Part shown: piece after piece, positions 55,330 to 63,975 of the stretch
Layout of the letters: the number at the start of each line of letters is the position of its first letter
Position numbering within the stretch: position 1 is the stretch's first letter
Source: Thermosipho melanesiensis BI429
Lineage (GTDB): Bacteria > Thermotogota > Thermotogae > Thermotogales > Fervidobacteriaceae
DNA: 64,000 nucleotides
Direction: 5' to 3'
Assembly: GCF_000016905.1 (NCBI RefSeq)
Contig: NC_009616.1
Span: forward strand, 806,001-870,000
The notes under the pieces: model-generated
Database searches by the model: none
What the model was told of the DNA's origin: nothing
The model's input: only the letters and a program-made list of their open reading frames with translations
Program-made: the position numbers and the translations under genes

Positions 55330-56892
55330 ATGTTAAAAAGTATTAAAAGTGATTTTTTTCTAATTTCGTTATTTTTAACTATTGGAGTAATAACGTTTTT
55401 TGGGTTAATTATCTCTTTCGTACTATTTAATTTGGAGCTTCATAACACTGAAAAGTTTATAATCCAAAAAAATCTTGCTATATCTAACTATATAGAAGGT
55501 TATTTTCAAAAATTTTTAGTTGTTCTTAACACCCTATCTGAGATTGATGAAGTAAAAAATCCAAATACAGAAGAAGCTAAACAAAAGGTGTTGGAAAAGT
55601 TTAAAAAAATAGAAGATTTTGATAAAGATATAAATTACATTTACGCTGGTTATGAAGATGGTGGTTTGCTTATAAATGGTTATGAGCCTCCCATAGGTTT
55701 TGATCCTCGTGTTCGTCCTTGGTATGTAGAAGCCAAAGTAAACGCTCCTAGTGTATCAAAAGGTATACCATATAAAGAAATTAAAACAGGTGAATGGTTA
55801 ATTTCAATGAGTAAGGCTATTTATTTTAATGATAAAATTTCGGGTGTAATATCAATTGATACAAGTCTAGATAAGATAAATATGCTAATAAACAAAACTG
55901 ATGAGAAGTTTAAAAGTCTTTATAGTTACATTGTAAAAGATGGAATAATAATATTTCATCCAAATAAAGAGTTTCTTTTTAAAAAACTTAGCCAATTGAT
56001 AAAAAAGGATGTAAAATTTCTACCACCTTCCGGAAAATTTAGTTATAATTTTCAAAATCAAGCAAAAGTTGCATATTATAGAAATCTTCCAACAGTTGGT
56101 TGGACAGTTGTTACTATTGTGGATAAGAAAGAAATACTGTTTAATATATTTAAAAACATTTCTTTTTCTTTTATCTTAGTGATAATTGTTTCGGTGATTT
56201 TGGGGGCTTGGGTAAGTTCTTTTGCTGGTAAGAAAATAATAACGCCTTTGCTTAATCTAAAGGAAAATGTTATTAAAATAACGAATGGAGAGTTATGTGA
56301 AAAAGTGAAATATCCGGAAAATGAAATAGGTGTTATTTCAGAAGAGATTGAAAAAATAACACATACGGAGTTGTATAAGAAAAATTTAGAACTTTTAAAA
56401 CTAAACAAGAGACTGAAAGAAATGTCTATAAGAGATAAACTAACTAGTCTGTATAACAGACATAAAATGGACGAGGAATTAAAAAAGCGTATTATGATTG
56501 GAAACGTTATGGAAATTTGTTTTCCATTTTGATTGTAGATATTGATAGGTTTAAACGAATAAATGATACATATGGACATTTAATAAGTGATAATGTCCTT
56601 CAAAAAATATATTTTTAAAAAAGTGCTTAGAAAAACAGATATAATATCGAGATGGGGTGGTGAAGAATTTTTAATTCTTCTTCCACAAACCGATATAGAA
56701 GAAGCGTATAAAGTGGCTGAAAAAATAAGGAATTTTGTTGAAAAAGAAGTCTTTGGGGATGGTATAAAAGTAACAATTAGTATTGGAGTTGGAAGTATAA
56801 AGGAAGGTGTTGAGGTTAGAGATTTGTTAACTAAGATAGATAAAAAATTATATGAGGCAAAAAATATGGGAAGAAACAGGGTAATCAAGTAA
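55330..56892 (+). pseudogene. dCache-HAMP-GGDEF diguanylate cyclase, two frameshifts
   Basis: The first frame (to 56532) carries a transmembrane helix, a dCache sensor (GFDPRVRPWYVEAK, GEWLISMSKAIYF, GVISIDTSLDKI), a second helix (FILVIIVSVILGAWVSSFAG) and a HAMP segment, then the start of GGDEF ([16 protein letters not shown]). It shifts near 56484-56490 (A-run). [24 protein letters not shown] continues in a second frame. A further shift near 56610-56618 (T5A6) leads to KVLRKTDIISRWGGEEFLILL with RxxD, ending at TAA 56890-56892. Each break is repaired by adding one base to a homopolymer. The sensor is intact but the catalytic domain is cut. It follows the sugar ABC genes and may have sensed the same sugar. 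Confidence 0.8.
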
Positions 56893-57987
56893 TTAAAATA
56901 TTATTTGAAAAATTGAAATTAAGATTCCAAGAGGAATACCAAAAATTTCCACATATCTTAATTCCCTTTTTGCAAGTTCTAAGGTTACTTTTTCCATTTC
57001 TTCTATAGAATAGCTTTCTATTTTTTCCCTTACAATATCTTTAAAGGAGATTTTTTGAAGCAACTTTTCCGCAATGTCAATTATATTCTTTTCATACCTA
57101 TCTATCAGATGAGTTATTATTTCTTTAACATTTAAAATGTTAAGTATATATTTAACATTTATTTCCTGGTTGAATAGATTTAAAATTATACTTTTAAAAA
57201 AATCTTTACTTTTAGTGTTTAGAAAATCAACTAGATGAAAAAAATCATCTTTTTCAATTATATCTTTTACTTTTAAAGTATCACATTTTTCTTTCAAGTA
57301 CTCGATTAATTTATGATATTCGTCACCTTTTAACTTTAAGGTGTAAGTTATGTTATTTAAAAATTTATCTACGATGTTTGCTATGATACTATCAACTGGT
57401 AGCAATGGAATTTTTACTTGTTTTGCCACCTGATGTTTTGTAAAATTTACAAATTCTTCATTTTCAAGAATCTTTAGGATAAAATTTATCAACATTTCAG
57501 GTGAACAAAAAGCGGATATGCTTTTATTCTTTAAATTTTCCCATAAACTGTCTTTATTATCTAATTTTAATTTTTCCGCCATTTTCTCTGCAACTTCCGC
57601 TGTTTTATTTTGGAAGATTTTTGAAATGGGTGGAATTACTTTGTTACCTTGTTTTTCTACAAAATCAAATAACATTTCAGCAAAAATTTCTTTGTTGTTT
57701 TCAATAAACTGTCTTATGCTTTTTGCGTTTATAAACTCATTTTCTATTATTTTTGAAGTGTTTAATGCTATTTCATCTCTCTTTTTAGGGATTACACCTT
57801 GAAACCCAAAAAATTTCTTTTTTGGATTGAATAGCATCCAAATTGCCAAAACATTTGTTATGTATCCCACTAAGGCACCGATGGAAGTAACTTTAATTAT
57901 GTTTAATGTGAAGATATGTGATATCAGTAAAAGAAAAACTAAAATCCAAAAAATAATATCTTTGGACAATTTTATTAGAATATTCAA
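56893..57987 (-). CDS. DUF445 family membrane protein
   Basis: The protein has about 364 residues. An N-terminal hydrophobic pair (DIIFWILVFLLLISHIFTLNIIKVTSIGALVGYITNVLAIWMLFNP) contains the G-Y-TN-A--MLF-P pattern of DUF445. A long helical middle has repeated LxxFLNxxxKD-like elements, and a C-terminal helix (ETREVEIFGIPLGILISI type) is last. The function is unknown; relatives are bacterial inner-membrane proteins. TTG 57987 follows GCGAGGTG; an ATG at 58017 overlaps mnmG and has no SD. The stop abuts the broken GGDEF gene's end. Confidence 0.8.
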   Translation of the reverse strand: MNILIKLSKDIIFWILVFLLLISHIFTLNIIKVTSIGALVGYITNVLAIWMLFNPKKKFFGFQGVIPKKRDEIALNTSKIIENEFINAKSIRQFIENNKEIFAEMLFDFVEKQGNKVIPPISKIFQNKTAEVAEKMAEKLKLDNKDSLWENLKNKSISAFCSPEMLINFILKILENEEFVNFTKHQVAKQVKIPLLPVDSIIANIVDKFLNNITYTLKLKGDEYHKLIEYLKEKCDTLKVKDIIEKDDFFHLVDFLNTKSKDFFKSIILNLFNQEINVKYILNILNVKEIITHLIDRYEKNIIDIAEKLLQKISFKDIVREKIESYSIEEMEKVTLELAKRELRYVEIFGIPLGILISIFQIIF

Positions 57988-58006
57988 AATAACACCTCGC
58001 TCGAAA

Positions 58007-59881
58007 TTATTTTTCAATATAACTAATTATATTTGCAATATCGGCAGGAGTGACTCCTGGTATCCTCATAGCTTGGCCTATAGAGCGTGGCATTACTTTT
58101 TTCAACTTTTCCCTTGCCTCTGTTGAAAGATTTGGTACCTTATCAAGGTTTATTTTTGATATATCTACTGATTCGTATTCTTCGAAGATTTTTACTTCTT
58201 CAAGCATTTTTTCTATATACCCCTCGTATTTTATGTATATCTCAATTTGTTCCAAAAGTTCTTTGTCCGTTATGCGTTCACTATCAAGTTCTTCTATATC
58301 GTTATAACTAATTTCTGGTCTTTTTAAGAGATTGTATAGTTTTGTACCTTCCTTTAGAGGAGTTGAACCTAGTTTTACCAAAATGTCATTCACTCTATCG
58401 GAAACTGGTACTTTAACATTTTTGAGTCTTTCAATTTGTAGTTTAATATTTTTTTCTAAATTCAAAACTTTTTCGTAAAACCATTTTGGAATTAATCCAA
58501 CTCTATATCCGTATTTTGCAAGTCTTATATGTGCGTTGTCGTGTCTCAATAAAAGTCTGTATTCTGCCCTAGAAGTAAGAAGTCTATATGGTTCATCAAC
58601 GCCCTTTGTAGTTAAATCATCGATTAGTATTCCAATATAACTTTCAGAACGTTTTAAGATAAGTGGTTTTTCGCCAAGTATTTTCATAGCTGCGTTTATT
58701 CCAGCAACAAGTCCTTGTCCCGCTGCTTCTTCGTATCCGCTTGTACCATTTATTTGACCTGCAAAATAAAGTCCTTCGATTAACTTCGATTCAAGTGTTT
58801 GATATAGTTGAAGAGGATCTATATAGTCATATTCTATGGCATATGCAGGTCTTACTATTACAACATTTTCAAGGCCTGGAATAGTTCTAAGCATTTTTAT
58901 CTGTGCAGCATAAGGTAGACTTGTTGAAAGGCCATTTAGATAATATTCTTGTGAATTTTTTCCTTCTGGTTCCACAAAAACCTGATGAGAATCTCTGTTA
59001 AATTTTACTACTTTATCCTCAATAGAAGGACAATACCTTGGGCCTACACTCTGTATTAATTTCACTTTACCGTAAAGAGGAGAGTATACCAAATAATCTC
59101 TTATTATTTTGTGAGTTTTTTCGTTAGTATGTGTTAACCAACATGGATGATCTTTAGGTAAAACTTTTGGTTCACTAAAATGAGAAAAAGCCCTAGGCTC
59201 ATCGTCTGTGTCTTGTCTAATCATTTTGGAGAAGTTTATGCTACTTTTTAAAACTCTTGAGGGGGTTCCTGTTTTAAAACGTGAGAGTTTGAATCCAATG
59301 TCCATTAAGCTTTTGCTTAAACCTTTTGCGGGAAGATCACCCATTCTTCCTGCTTCCATGGTATCTCTTCCTATAAATATTTTTCCTCTTAAAAAAGTGC
59401 CTGTTGTTAAAATCACGGCTTTTGCACGATAATCTATACCAAAAGAATCAACAACTCCATAAACTTTTCCATCTTTAACCAATATCTTCTCAACTAAACC
59501 AAACCTCAAAACAAGATTTTCTTGGCTTTGAAGTTTGTTTTTCATCATTTGTGAATATGCATATTTATCTATTTGAGCCCTTAGGGCTCTAACAGCAGGT
59601 CCTTTTCCCGTATTTAACATCCTTACATTTATCATGGTTTCATCTGTGGTTTTTGCCATTTCTCCACCTAATACATCTATTTCTCTTACAACTATTCCTT
59701 TTGCAGGTCCACCTATTGCTGGATTACAAGGAGCCCAGCCAACGTTATCCAAGTTGGTTGTTAGAATAAGCGTTCTTAATCCAAGTCTTGCAGGAGCAAG
59801 TGCTGCTTCAATCCCAGCATGACCTGTTCCAACAACTATAACATCAAATTCTATGTCATCTTTTGGCCTTTCAAAAAACAT
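58007..59881 (-). CDS. mnmG: tRNA uridine-5-carboxymethylaminomethyl modification enzyme MnmG
   Basis: This 624-residue protein has the FAD-binding [65 protein letters not shown], and a C-terminal helical domain ending [15 protein letters not shown]. With MnmE it modifies U34 of certain tRNAs using methylene-tetrahydrofolate and glycine or ammonium. ATG follows AAAGGAGG. MnmE is not in the window. Confidence 0.97.
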   Translation of the reverse strand: MFFERPKDDIEFDVIVVGTGHAGIEAALAPARLGLRTLILTTNLDNVGWAPCNPAIGGPAKGIVVREIDVLGGEMAKTTDETMINVRMLNTGKGPAVRALRAQIDKYAYSQMMKNKLQSQENLVLRFGLVEKILVKDGKVYGVVDSFGIDYRAKAVILTTGTFLRGKIFIGRDTMEAGRMGDLPAKGLSKSLMDIGFKLSRFKTGTPSRVLKSSINFSKMIRQDTDDEPRAFSHFSEPKVLPKDHPCWLTHTNEKTHKIIRDYLVYSPLYGKVKLIQSVGPRYCPSIEDKVVKFNRDSHQVFVEPEGKNSQEYYLNGLSTSLPYAAQIKMLRTIPGLENVVIVRPAYAIEYDYIDPLQLYQTLESKLIEGLYFAGQINGTSGYEEAAGQGLVAGINAAMKILGEKPLILKRSESYIGILIDDLTTKGVDEPYRLLTSRAEYRLLLRHDNAHIRLAKYGYRVGLIPKWFYEKVLNLEKNIKLQIERLKNVKVPVSDRVNDILVKLGSTPLKEGTKLYNLLKRPEISYNDIEELDSERITDKELLEQIEIYIKYEGYIEKMLEEVKIFEEYESVDISKINLDKVPNLSTEAREKLKKVMPRSIGQAMRIPGVTPADIANIISYIEK

Positions 59882-60030
59882 TTCAAACCTCCTTTTTTGT
59901 TTATAACTTATTTTATCACAATTTATTTGATAGGACAGGAATGAAAATGTTAAAAATTTAAAACACTTAATATAACTTTTGGTTGAGTTTAATATTTAAT
60001 AAGGATTTAAGTTTGAAAGTAATAATTAAA

Positions 60031-60064
60031 AAACATGGCTTTGGTAAAAACCAAAGCCATGTTT
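60031..60064 (-). terminator. Strong terminator after lpd
   Basis: AAACATGGCTTTGGT (60031-60045) and ACCAAAGCCATGTTT (60050-60064) form a perfect 15-bp stem with an AAAA loop. On the minus strand it ends in T6. It shares the ACATGGCTTYGGT arm with the tsf terminator. Confidence 0.85.
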
Positions 60065-60079
60065 GTAGGTCTATATATT

Positions 60080-61420
60080 TTATATATGAATTGCCCATTT
60101 TCCTTCAAATGCCCCAAGTAGTGTTTCTGTTAAAGTGGGATGAGGATGTATTGCTTCGCTAACTTGGTGAGAAGTCATACCATATTTCACTGCTAATACT
60201 CCTTCCATAATCATATCAGTTGCACTTGGAGATACAACGGTAACACCTAAAACTTTTCCTGTTTTTTTGTCTTCTATTACTTTTGCAAAACCTGCTCTTT
60301 CTTCCATTGTTCTTGCCCTTCCATTTGCTGAAACGGGGAACTTCCAAACATTTATTTTATCTGCTTCTATGTCTTTTTCTCTCAAACCAACGGATGCAAT
60401 TTCTGGGGTTGAAAAGATTATAGCCGGAACTGCGGAATAATCCATTTCTATTTCTTTTCCAGCAATATTATGTGCGGCAATTATACCTTCATACATTGCA
60501 ACGTGTGCAAGCATTATTTGCCCTCTTATATCACCGATTGCGTATATATTATCAATGTTTGTTTTCATTTTTTTGTCAGTTATAACCCCTCTATCAATTT
60601 TTACTCCAAGTTCCTTTATATCATCTGTTATATTTGGCCTTCTTCCTACTGCAAGTAGGACTTTCTCAGCTTCTATTGTTTCACCATCCACAATTGCAAT
60701 GTAATTTAATTCTTTTTTTATTTCTTCAACTTTTTTTCCTTCTAGTACATTAACTTTTTTCTTTTTTAATTCTTTTTTTATTTCTTCAGCTACGTCTTTA
60801 TCTTCATTTGGTAAAATATGGTCAGCAAGTTCCACAATAGTGACATCAACACCAAAAGAGGAAAAGAACGTTGCAAACTCAACGCCGATAACTCCTCCAC
60901 CTATAATAAGTAAACTTTTTGGAAATTCTTTGATTTTAAACACATCATCACTGGTCCATATTCCTTCAAGTTTGTCAAAAGGTGGAAAAACAGAAGGGAT
61001 AGAACCTTGTGCAAGGATGAGATATCTTCCCTTTATTTCTTTCCCTTCATTTTCCAACAAGACAGTCTCATTATCTTTGATTATACCTTTATCCTTAAAC
61101 ACATCTATTTTATTTTTTTTCATTAGAAATTCAATACCTTTTCTTGACATTGTTACAGCTTTTTGCATGTGTTTCATAATACCAGAAAGCTCAAAATCTA
61201 CACTATCTACTTTTATACCAAATTTTGATGCTTTTTCTTTTATATCCCTGTACAGATGTGCGCTTGTAAGAAGTGCTTTTGTTGGTATACATCCCTTATT
61301 TGTACAAGTTCCACCTAATTCTTCCTTTTCAATAATTGCAACTTTTTTTCCAAGTTGCGAAAGCCTTATCGACGCTATATAGCCCCCAGGACCTCCTCCG
61401 ATAACCACCACATCATACAT
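60080..61420 (-). CDS. lpd: Dihydrolipoamide dehydrogenase
   Basis: The protein has 446 residues: FAD-binding VVIGGGPGGYIASIRLSQLG, the redox disulfide GGTCTNKGCIPTKALL, NAD-binding IIGGGVIGVEFATFFSSFG, and the C-terminal HPHPTLTE with the catalytic His-Glu pair. It reoxidises lipoamide in 2-oxoacid dehydrogenases or the glycine cleavage system. None of these partners is in the window, so its complex cannot be named. The start follows GGAGGG. Confidence 0.93.
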   Translation of the reverse strand: MYDVVVIGGGPGGYIASIRLSQLGKKVAIIEKEELGGTCTNKGCIPTKALLTSAHLYRDIKEKASKFGIKVDSVDFELSGIMKHMQKAVTMSRKGIEFLMKKNKIDVFKDKGIIKDNETVLLENEGKEIKGRYLILAQGSIPSVFPPFDKLEGIWTSDDVFKIKEFPKSLLIIGGGVIGVEFATFFSSFGVDVTIVELADHILPNEDKDVAEEIKKELKKKKVNVLEGKKVEEIKKELNYIAIVDGETIEAEKVLLAVGRRPNITDDIKELGVKIDRGVITDKKMKTNIDNIYAIGDIRGQIMLAHVAMYEGIIAAHNIAGKEIEMDYSAVPAIIFSTPEIASVGLREKDIEADKINVWKFPVSANGRARTMEERAGFAKVIEDKKTGKVLGVTVVSPSATDMIMEGVLAVKYGMTSHQVSEAIHPHPTLTETLLGAFEGKWAIHI

Positions 61421-61477
61421 ATTCTTCCCTCCTTGTCGAGAAATCTCACTTTAATTATATATTCAAAGTAAAAAGAG

Positions 61478-62149
61478 TCAACCATCAAATATTAGTTGGA
61501 TTTCCCTTTTAAAAACTATCCAATTGTTTTCTAATGAGAATAACAGAGGAACTATTTTAACACCTAAGCTATATGCTTCTTCAAGTTTTTTTGAAAAAGA
61601 TAGGTCTGTTTCGTAATTAGGAGAAAAATAATTTGCATTTGCAAAAATTAAAAAATAAATAAAAGTGTCAAATCCTTGCTTTTTTAATTCCATCAAGTCT
61701 TCTAAATGTTTTGTCCCGCGTTTGGTAGGAGCGTCTGGAAATCTTGCCATATTTCCATCGGATAGGGTACATCCTTTTATTTCAATCCAAAATTTATCTT
61801 CTGCTAGAAAATCTATTCTACTATTTTTGTATTTTACTTCCGCTTTTAAATGTGTGTATTTTTTTCTTAATATTTTTTCGGCTATATACCTATGATACAT
61901 TGAATGTACCAAAACGTATTCTTTTTCCTTTTTTGCTGCAATCAAATCGTATTTTGTTTTTCTATTGGTTGAATTTACTTTTTTAACTAAAACTTTGTTG
62001 TTTTTGAATAATAATTCTTTAAGTCTACCTGGATCATGAACATGTACATCTACTACATTCTCGTTTAAATATATTTTTGCAAGGTATTTGTTTATTCTTT
62101 CAAGAAAAATACCACTTTGAGTATTATCAATTTTTATTATATTCATCAT
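61478..62149 (-). CDS. sfsA: SfsA family sugar fermentation stimulation protein
   Basis: The protein has 223 residues: VHDPGRLKELLF near the N-terminus, and DFLAEDKFWIEIKGCTLSDGNMARFPDAPTKRGTKHLEDLMELKKQG, read across residues 115-165, the nuclease-like core of SfsA. In E. coli SfsA affects maltose metabolism; the biochemical role is unclear and nucleic-acid binding is suspected. No SD precedes the ATG; a TATAAT lies only 6 bp upstream, which suggests a leaderless message. Confidence 0.9.
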   Translation of the reverse strand: MMNIIKIDNTQSGIFLERINKYLAKIYLNENVVDVHVHDPGRLKELLFKNNKVLVKKVNSTNRKTKYDLIAAKKEKEYVLVHSMYHRYIAEKILRKKYTHLKAEVKYKNSRIDFLAEDKFWIEIKGCTLSDGNMARFPDAPTKRGTKHLEDLMELKKQGFDTFIYFLIFANANYFSPNYETDLSFSKKLEEAYSLGVKIVPLLFSLENNWIVFKREIQLIFDG

Positions 62150-62155
62150 AATTAC

Positions 62156-62161
62156 ATTATA
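62156..62161 (-). promoter_or_regulatory. sfsA -10 box
   Basis: TATAAT on the minus strand ends 6 bp before the sfsA ATG (62149), so transcription would begin at or next to the start codon. The -35 region overlaps the hairpin at 62167-62189 and is poor. Confidence 0.5.
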
Positions 62162-62166
62162 GCATT

Positions 62167-62189
62167 ACCCCATCCAACTTGGATGGGGT
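62167..62189. terminator. Hairpin between the thioredoxin gene and sfsA
   Basis: ACCCCATCC (62167-62175) pairs with GGATGGGGT (62181-62189), loop AACTT. No T-run follows on the minus strand, so it may be an imperfect terminator or an mRNA-stabilising hairpin. Confidence 0.5.
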
Positions 62190-62193
62190 TATC

Positions 62194-62430
62194 TTAATTA
62201 TTTAATAATTCTTTAGCTTCTTCTAGTGTAGGTATTTTTCCGGAAATTACCACTTTTCCATCAATTGCTACTGCAGGTGTTGCAACTACTCCTCGTGAGA
62301 TTATTTCATCAATATCCGTTACTTTTTCTATTTTTGCGTCAATTTCCAAATCTTTTACAGCAATTTTCATAATCTTTTCTGTCTGTTTGCATTTTGGACA
62401 TCCACTCCCTAAAATTTCAATCTTTTTCAT
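62194..62430 (-). CDS. Small redox-active thioredoxin-like protein (MTH895 type)
   Basis: This 78-residue protein has a CPKC active site (ILGSGCPKCKQTEKIM) and a cis-Pro segment (GVVATPAVAIDGKVVISG). This is the glutaredoxin-like MTH895 family, smaller than normal thioredoxins. It starts 11 bp after the permease stop. In related genomes such proteins accompany UPF0718 permeases and ArsR regulators, pointing to redox handling of a metal or metalloid. Confidence 0.88.
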   Translation of the reverse strand: MKKIEILGSGCPKCKQTEKIMKIAVKDLEIDAKIEKVTDIDEIISRGVVATPAVAIDGKVVISGKIPTLEEAKELLNN

Positions 62431-62441
62431 ATTCTCCCTCC

Positions 62442-63527
62442 TTAAATATGGCCATATATGATGCCGAAGATTGTGGAAAATAAAACTACTAATGAAAAAT
62501 AAGAAAATGCTTTTTTCCTACCGAAAAGCTTAGTTATTACTATCATACTTGGAAGACTTAAAGAATTCCCAGCCATCAATAGGGCTAGTGTTGGACCTTT
62601 TGCCATTCCTAGTTCTCTTAAAGCTTGAACTATGGGAACTTCTGTGAGTGTTGCAAAATACATAAACATACCAATAATTGACGCAAAGAGGTTAGATAAA
62701 ATACCGTTGTTTCCTAAAAATTTTGTTACAATCTCTTGAGGTAAAAGTTTTGTAAGGATTCCAGAAAAAAATACACCTATAAATAAGTATGGTAATATTT
62801 TTTTTGCAAAATCCCATGTTTCTTCCAACCAACTCTTTGTTTCTTCTTTTTTAAAAAAGAATACCGCCATAATGACAACTGATAGGGATGTAAGAGACAT
62901 TAATGAGTATTTGACCAAATAATTTATTTTTAAACCACTAATTATTAAAAATGAAAGTTGTAATGAGAAAAAGATTAATACTTTGGTACCATTTTTTGAT
63001 TCTTCCTGTATGTGAAAGCCTCCTTCTCCTTTTTCTTGGAACAAAGATTCCATAATTAATCCTATTAAAATTGCCGCTGTAATTGTAGCAAAAAGCCTTG
63101 CAAGCCCAAGGTTCCATCCTAGTACCCTTGCGGTTAAAAAGATAGCAGCAATATTAATGGCAGGGCCGCTAAATAAGAATGTTGTTGCAGGTCCTATTCC
63201 CGCACCTTTTTTGTATATTCCGCCAAATAGAGGAAGTATGGTACATGAACACACGGCTAATATACCACCGCTTATGGCTGCTACTGGATATGAAATAATC
63301 TTTTTTGCCTTTGGACCAAGTAGTTTCAAAACAGCACTTTTGTTTAACATTACAGATATTGTACCCGCAATAAAGAATGCAGGTACTAAACAAAGAAGTA
63401 CATGCTCTCTTGCGTATTCTTGAAGCATTAAAAAACCATTTAAAATACTATTTTGTACAATGTTTGTGTTAAATGGCACAAAGTAGAAGATTAAAAATAT
63501 AACCAGTACTAATACAAATTCTTTCAC
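62442..63527 (-). CDS. UPF0718/ArsP-like permease
   Basis: This 361-residue permease has about nine or ten helices. It has two repeated signatures: AAISGGILAVCSCTILPLFGGIYKKGAGIGPATTFLFSGPAIN (residues 85-130) and FFSGILTKLLPQEIVTKFLGNNG with FATLTEVPIVQALRELGMAKGPTLALLMAGNSLSLPSM. The Cys pair in AVCSCTILP is typical of ArsP and UPF0718 proteins; ArsP exports trivalent organoarsenicals. Trivalent arsenicals or related metalloids are likely but not proven. GTG 63527 follows GGAGGTGG. Confidence 0.85.
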   Translation of the reverse strand: MKEFVLVLVIFLIFYFVPFNTNIVQNSILNGFLMLQEYAREHVLLCLVPAFFIAGTISVMLNKSAVLKLLGPKAKKIISYPVAAISGGILAVCSCTILPLFGGIYKKGAGIGPATTFLFSGPAINIAAIFLTARVLGWNLGLARLFATITAAILIGLIMESLFQEKGEGGFHIQEESKNGTKVLIFFSLQLSFLIISGLKINYLVKYSLMSLTSLSVVIMAVFFFKKEETKSWLEETWDFAKKILPYLFIGVFFSGILTKLLPQEIVTKFLGNNGILSNLFASIIGMFMYFATLTEVPIVQALRELGMAKGPTLALLMAGNSLSLPSMIVITKLFGRKKAFSYFSLVVLFSTIFGIIYGHI

Positions 63528-63559
63528 TTTGCCACCTCCTCCGTTGTTTTCGACTTCTT

Positions 63560-63596
63560 CGTATATGATTATATGCGAAAATTCTTATATTATCAA
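63560..63596 (-). promoter_or_regulatory. Promoter and ArsR operator candidate of the permease operon
   Basis: On the minus strand TTGATA (63591-63596) and TATAAT (63568-63573) are exactly 17 bp apart. The quasi-palindrome CGTATATGATTATATGCG (63560-63577), with 7 of 9 base pairs Watson-Crick, overlaps the -10 box, so ArsR binding would block the polymerase. Confidence 0.6.
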
Positions 63597-63603
63597 CAAA
63601 AAA

Positions 63604-63867
63604 TTAATCTAATAAAGATAGTACTTTTTTTACAAATTCATTTTCTAGACTATAGAAAACCATATTTGCTTTTCTTTCATCCTTTATTATTCCCATATTT
63701 CTAAGTAATGCTAAGTGTTGTGAAAGATTGGGTTGACTTACTTTGAGTATATCTAGAAGTTCACATACACAATGTGGTTTTTTATTAAGCAGATACAAAA
63801 TTTTTAATCTTGTGGGATGTCCCATTGCTTTTAATATGTTTGCTGTGGATATTATTTTTTCTTCCAT
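63604..63867 (-). CDS. ArsR/SmtB-family metalloregulator
   Basis: This 87-residue complete winged-helix repressor has ILKAMGHPTRLKILYLL, then HCVCELLDIL with the paired Cys of the ELCVCDL As(III)-sensing site, then the recognition helix SQPNLSQHLALLRNMGII. Metal binding releases DNA. It is transcribed from its own promoter (63889-63918) and precedes the permease by 76 bp, where a palindrome overlaps the -10. It is the intact counterpart of the dead arsR at 2601. Confidence 0.93.
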   Translation of the reverse strand: MEEKIISTANILKAMGHPTRLKILYLLNKKPHCVCELLDILKVSQPNLSQHLALLRNMGIIKDERKANMVFYSLENEFVKKVLSLLD

Positions 63868-63888
63868 CTTTTTCCTCCTTTCTCACTT

Positions 63889-63918
63889 ATTATAACTAAT
63901 TCTTATTATTTTTGTCAA
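63889..63918 (-). promoter_or_regulatory. Consensus promoter of arsR
   Basis: On the minus strand TTGACA (63913-63918) and TATAAT (63889-63894) are perfect consensus boxes with 18-bp spacing, followed by GGAGG before the ATG. Confidence 0.7.
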
Positions 63919-63939
63919 TTTGTTGTTAAAAATTTCTGC

Positions 63940-63960
63940 TAAAATGTTAGTAATCCTAAC
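63940..63960 (+). promoter_or_regulatory. Extended -10 and GTTAG inverted repeat
   Basis: TGC-TAAAAT (-10 at 63940-63945) is followed at once by GTTAG-TAATC-CTAAC (63946-63960), a 5-bp inverted repeat placed over the start of transcription of the rightmost gene. TTAG-N5-CTAA resembles DtxR/MntR-type operators. Identity is tentative. Confidence 0.4.
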
Positions 63961-63975
63961 AAAGGGGGTGGATTT

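Noticed and set aside
55330-56892. Programmed ribosomal frameshifting in the GGDEF gene
   Set aside because: Two shifts would be needed, neither site has a recognisable slippery heptamer with a downstream stem or SD, and other neighbouring genes show the same kind of damage.
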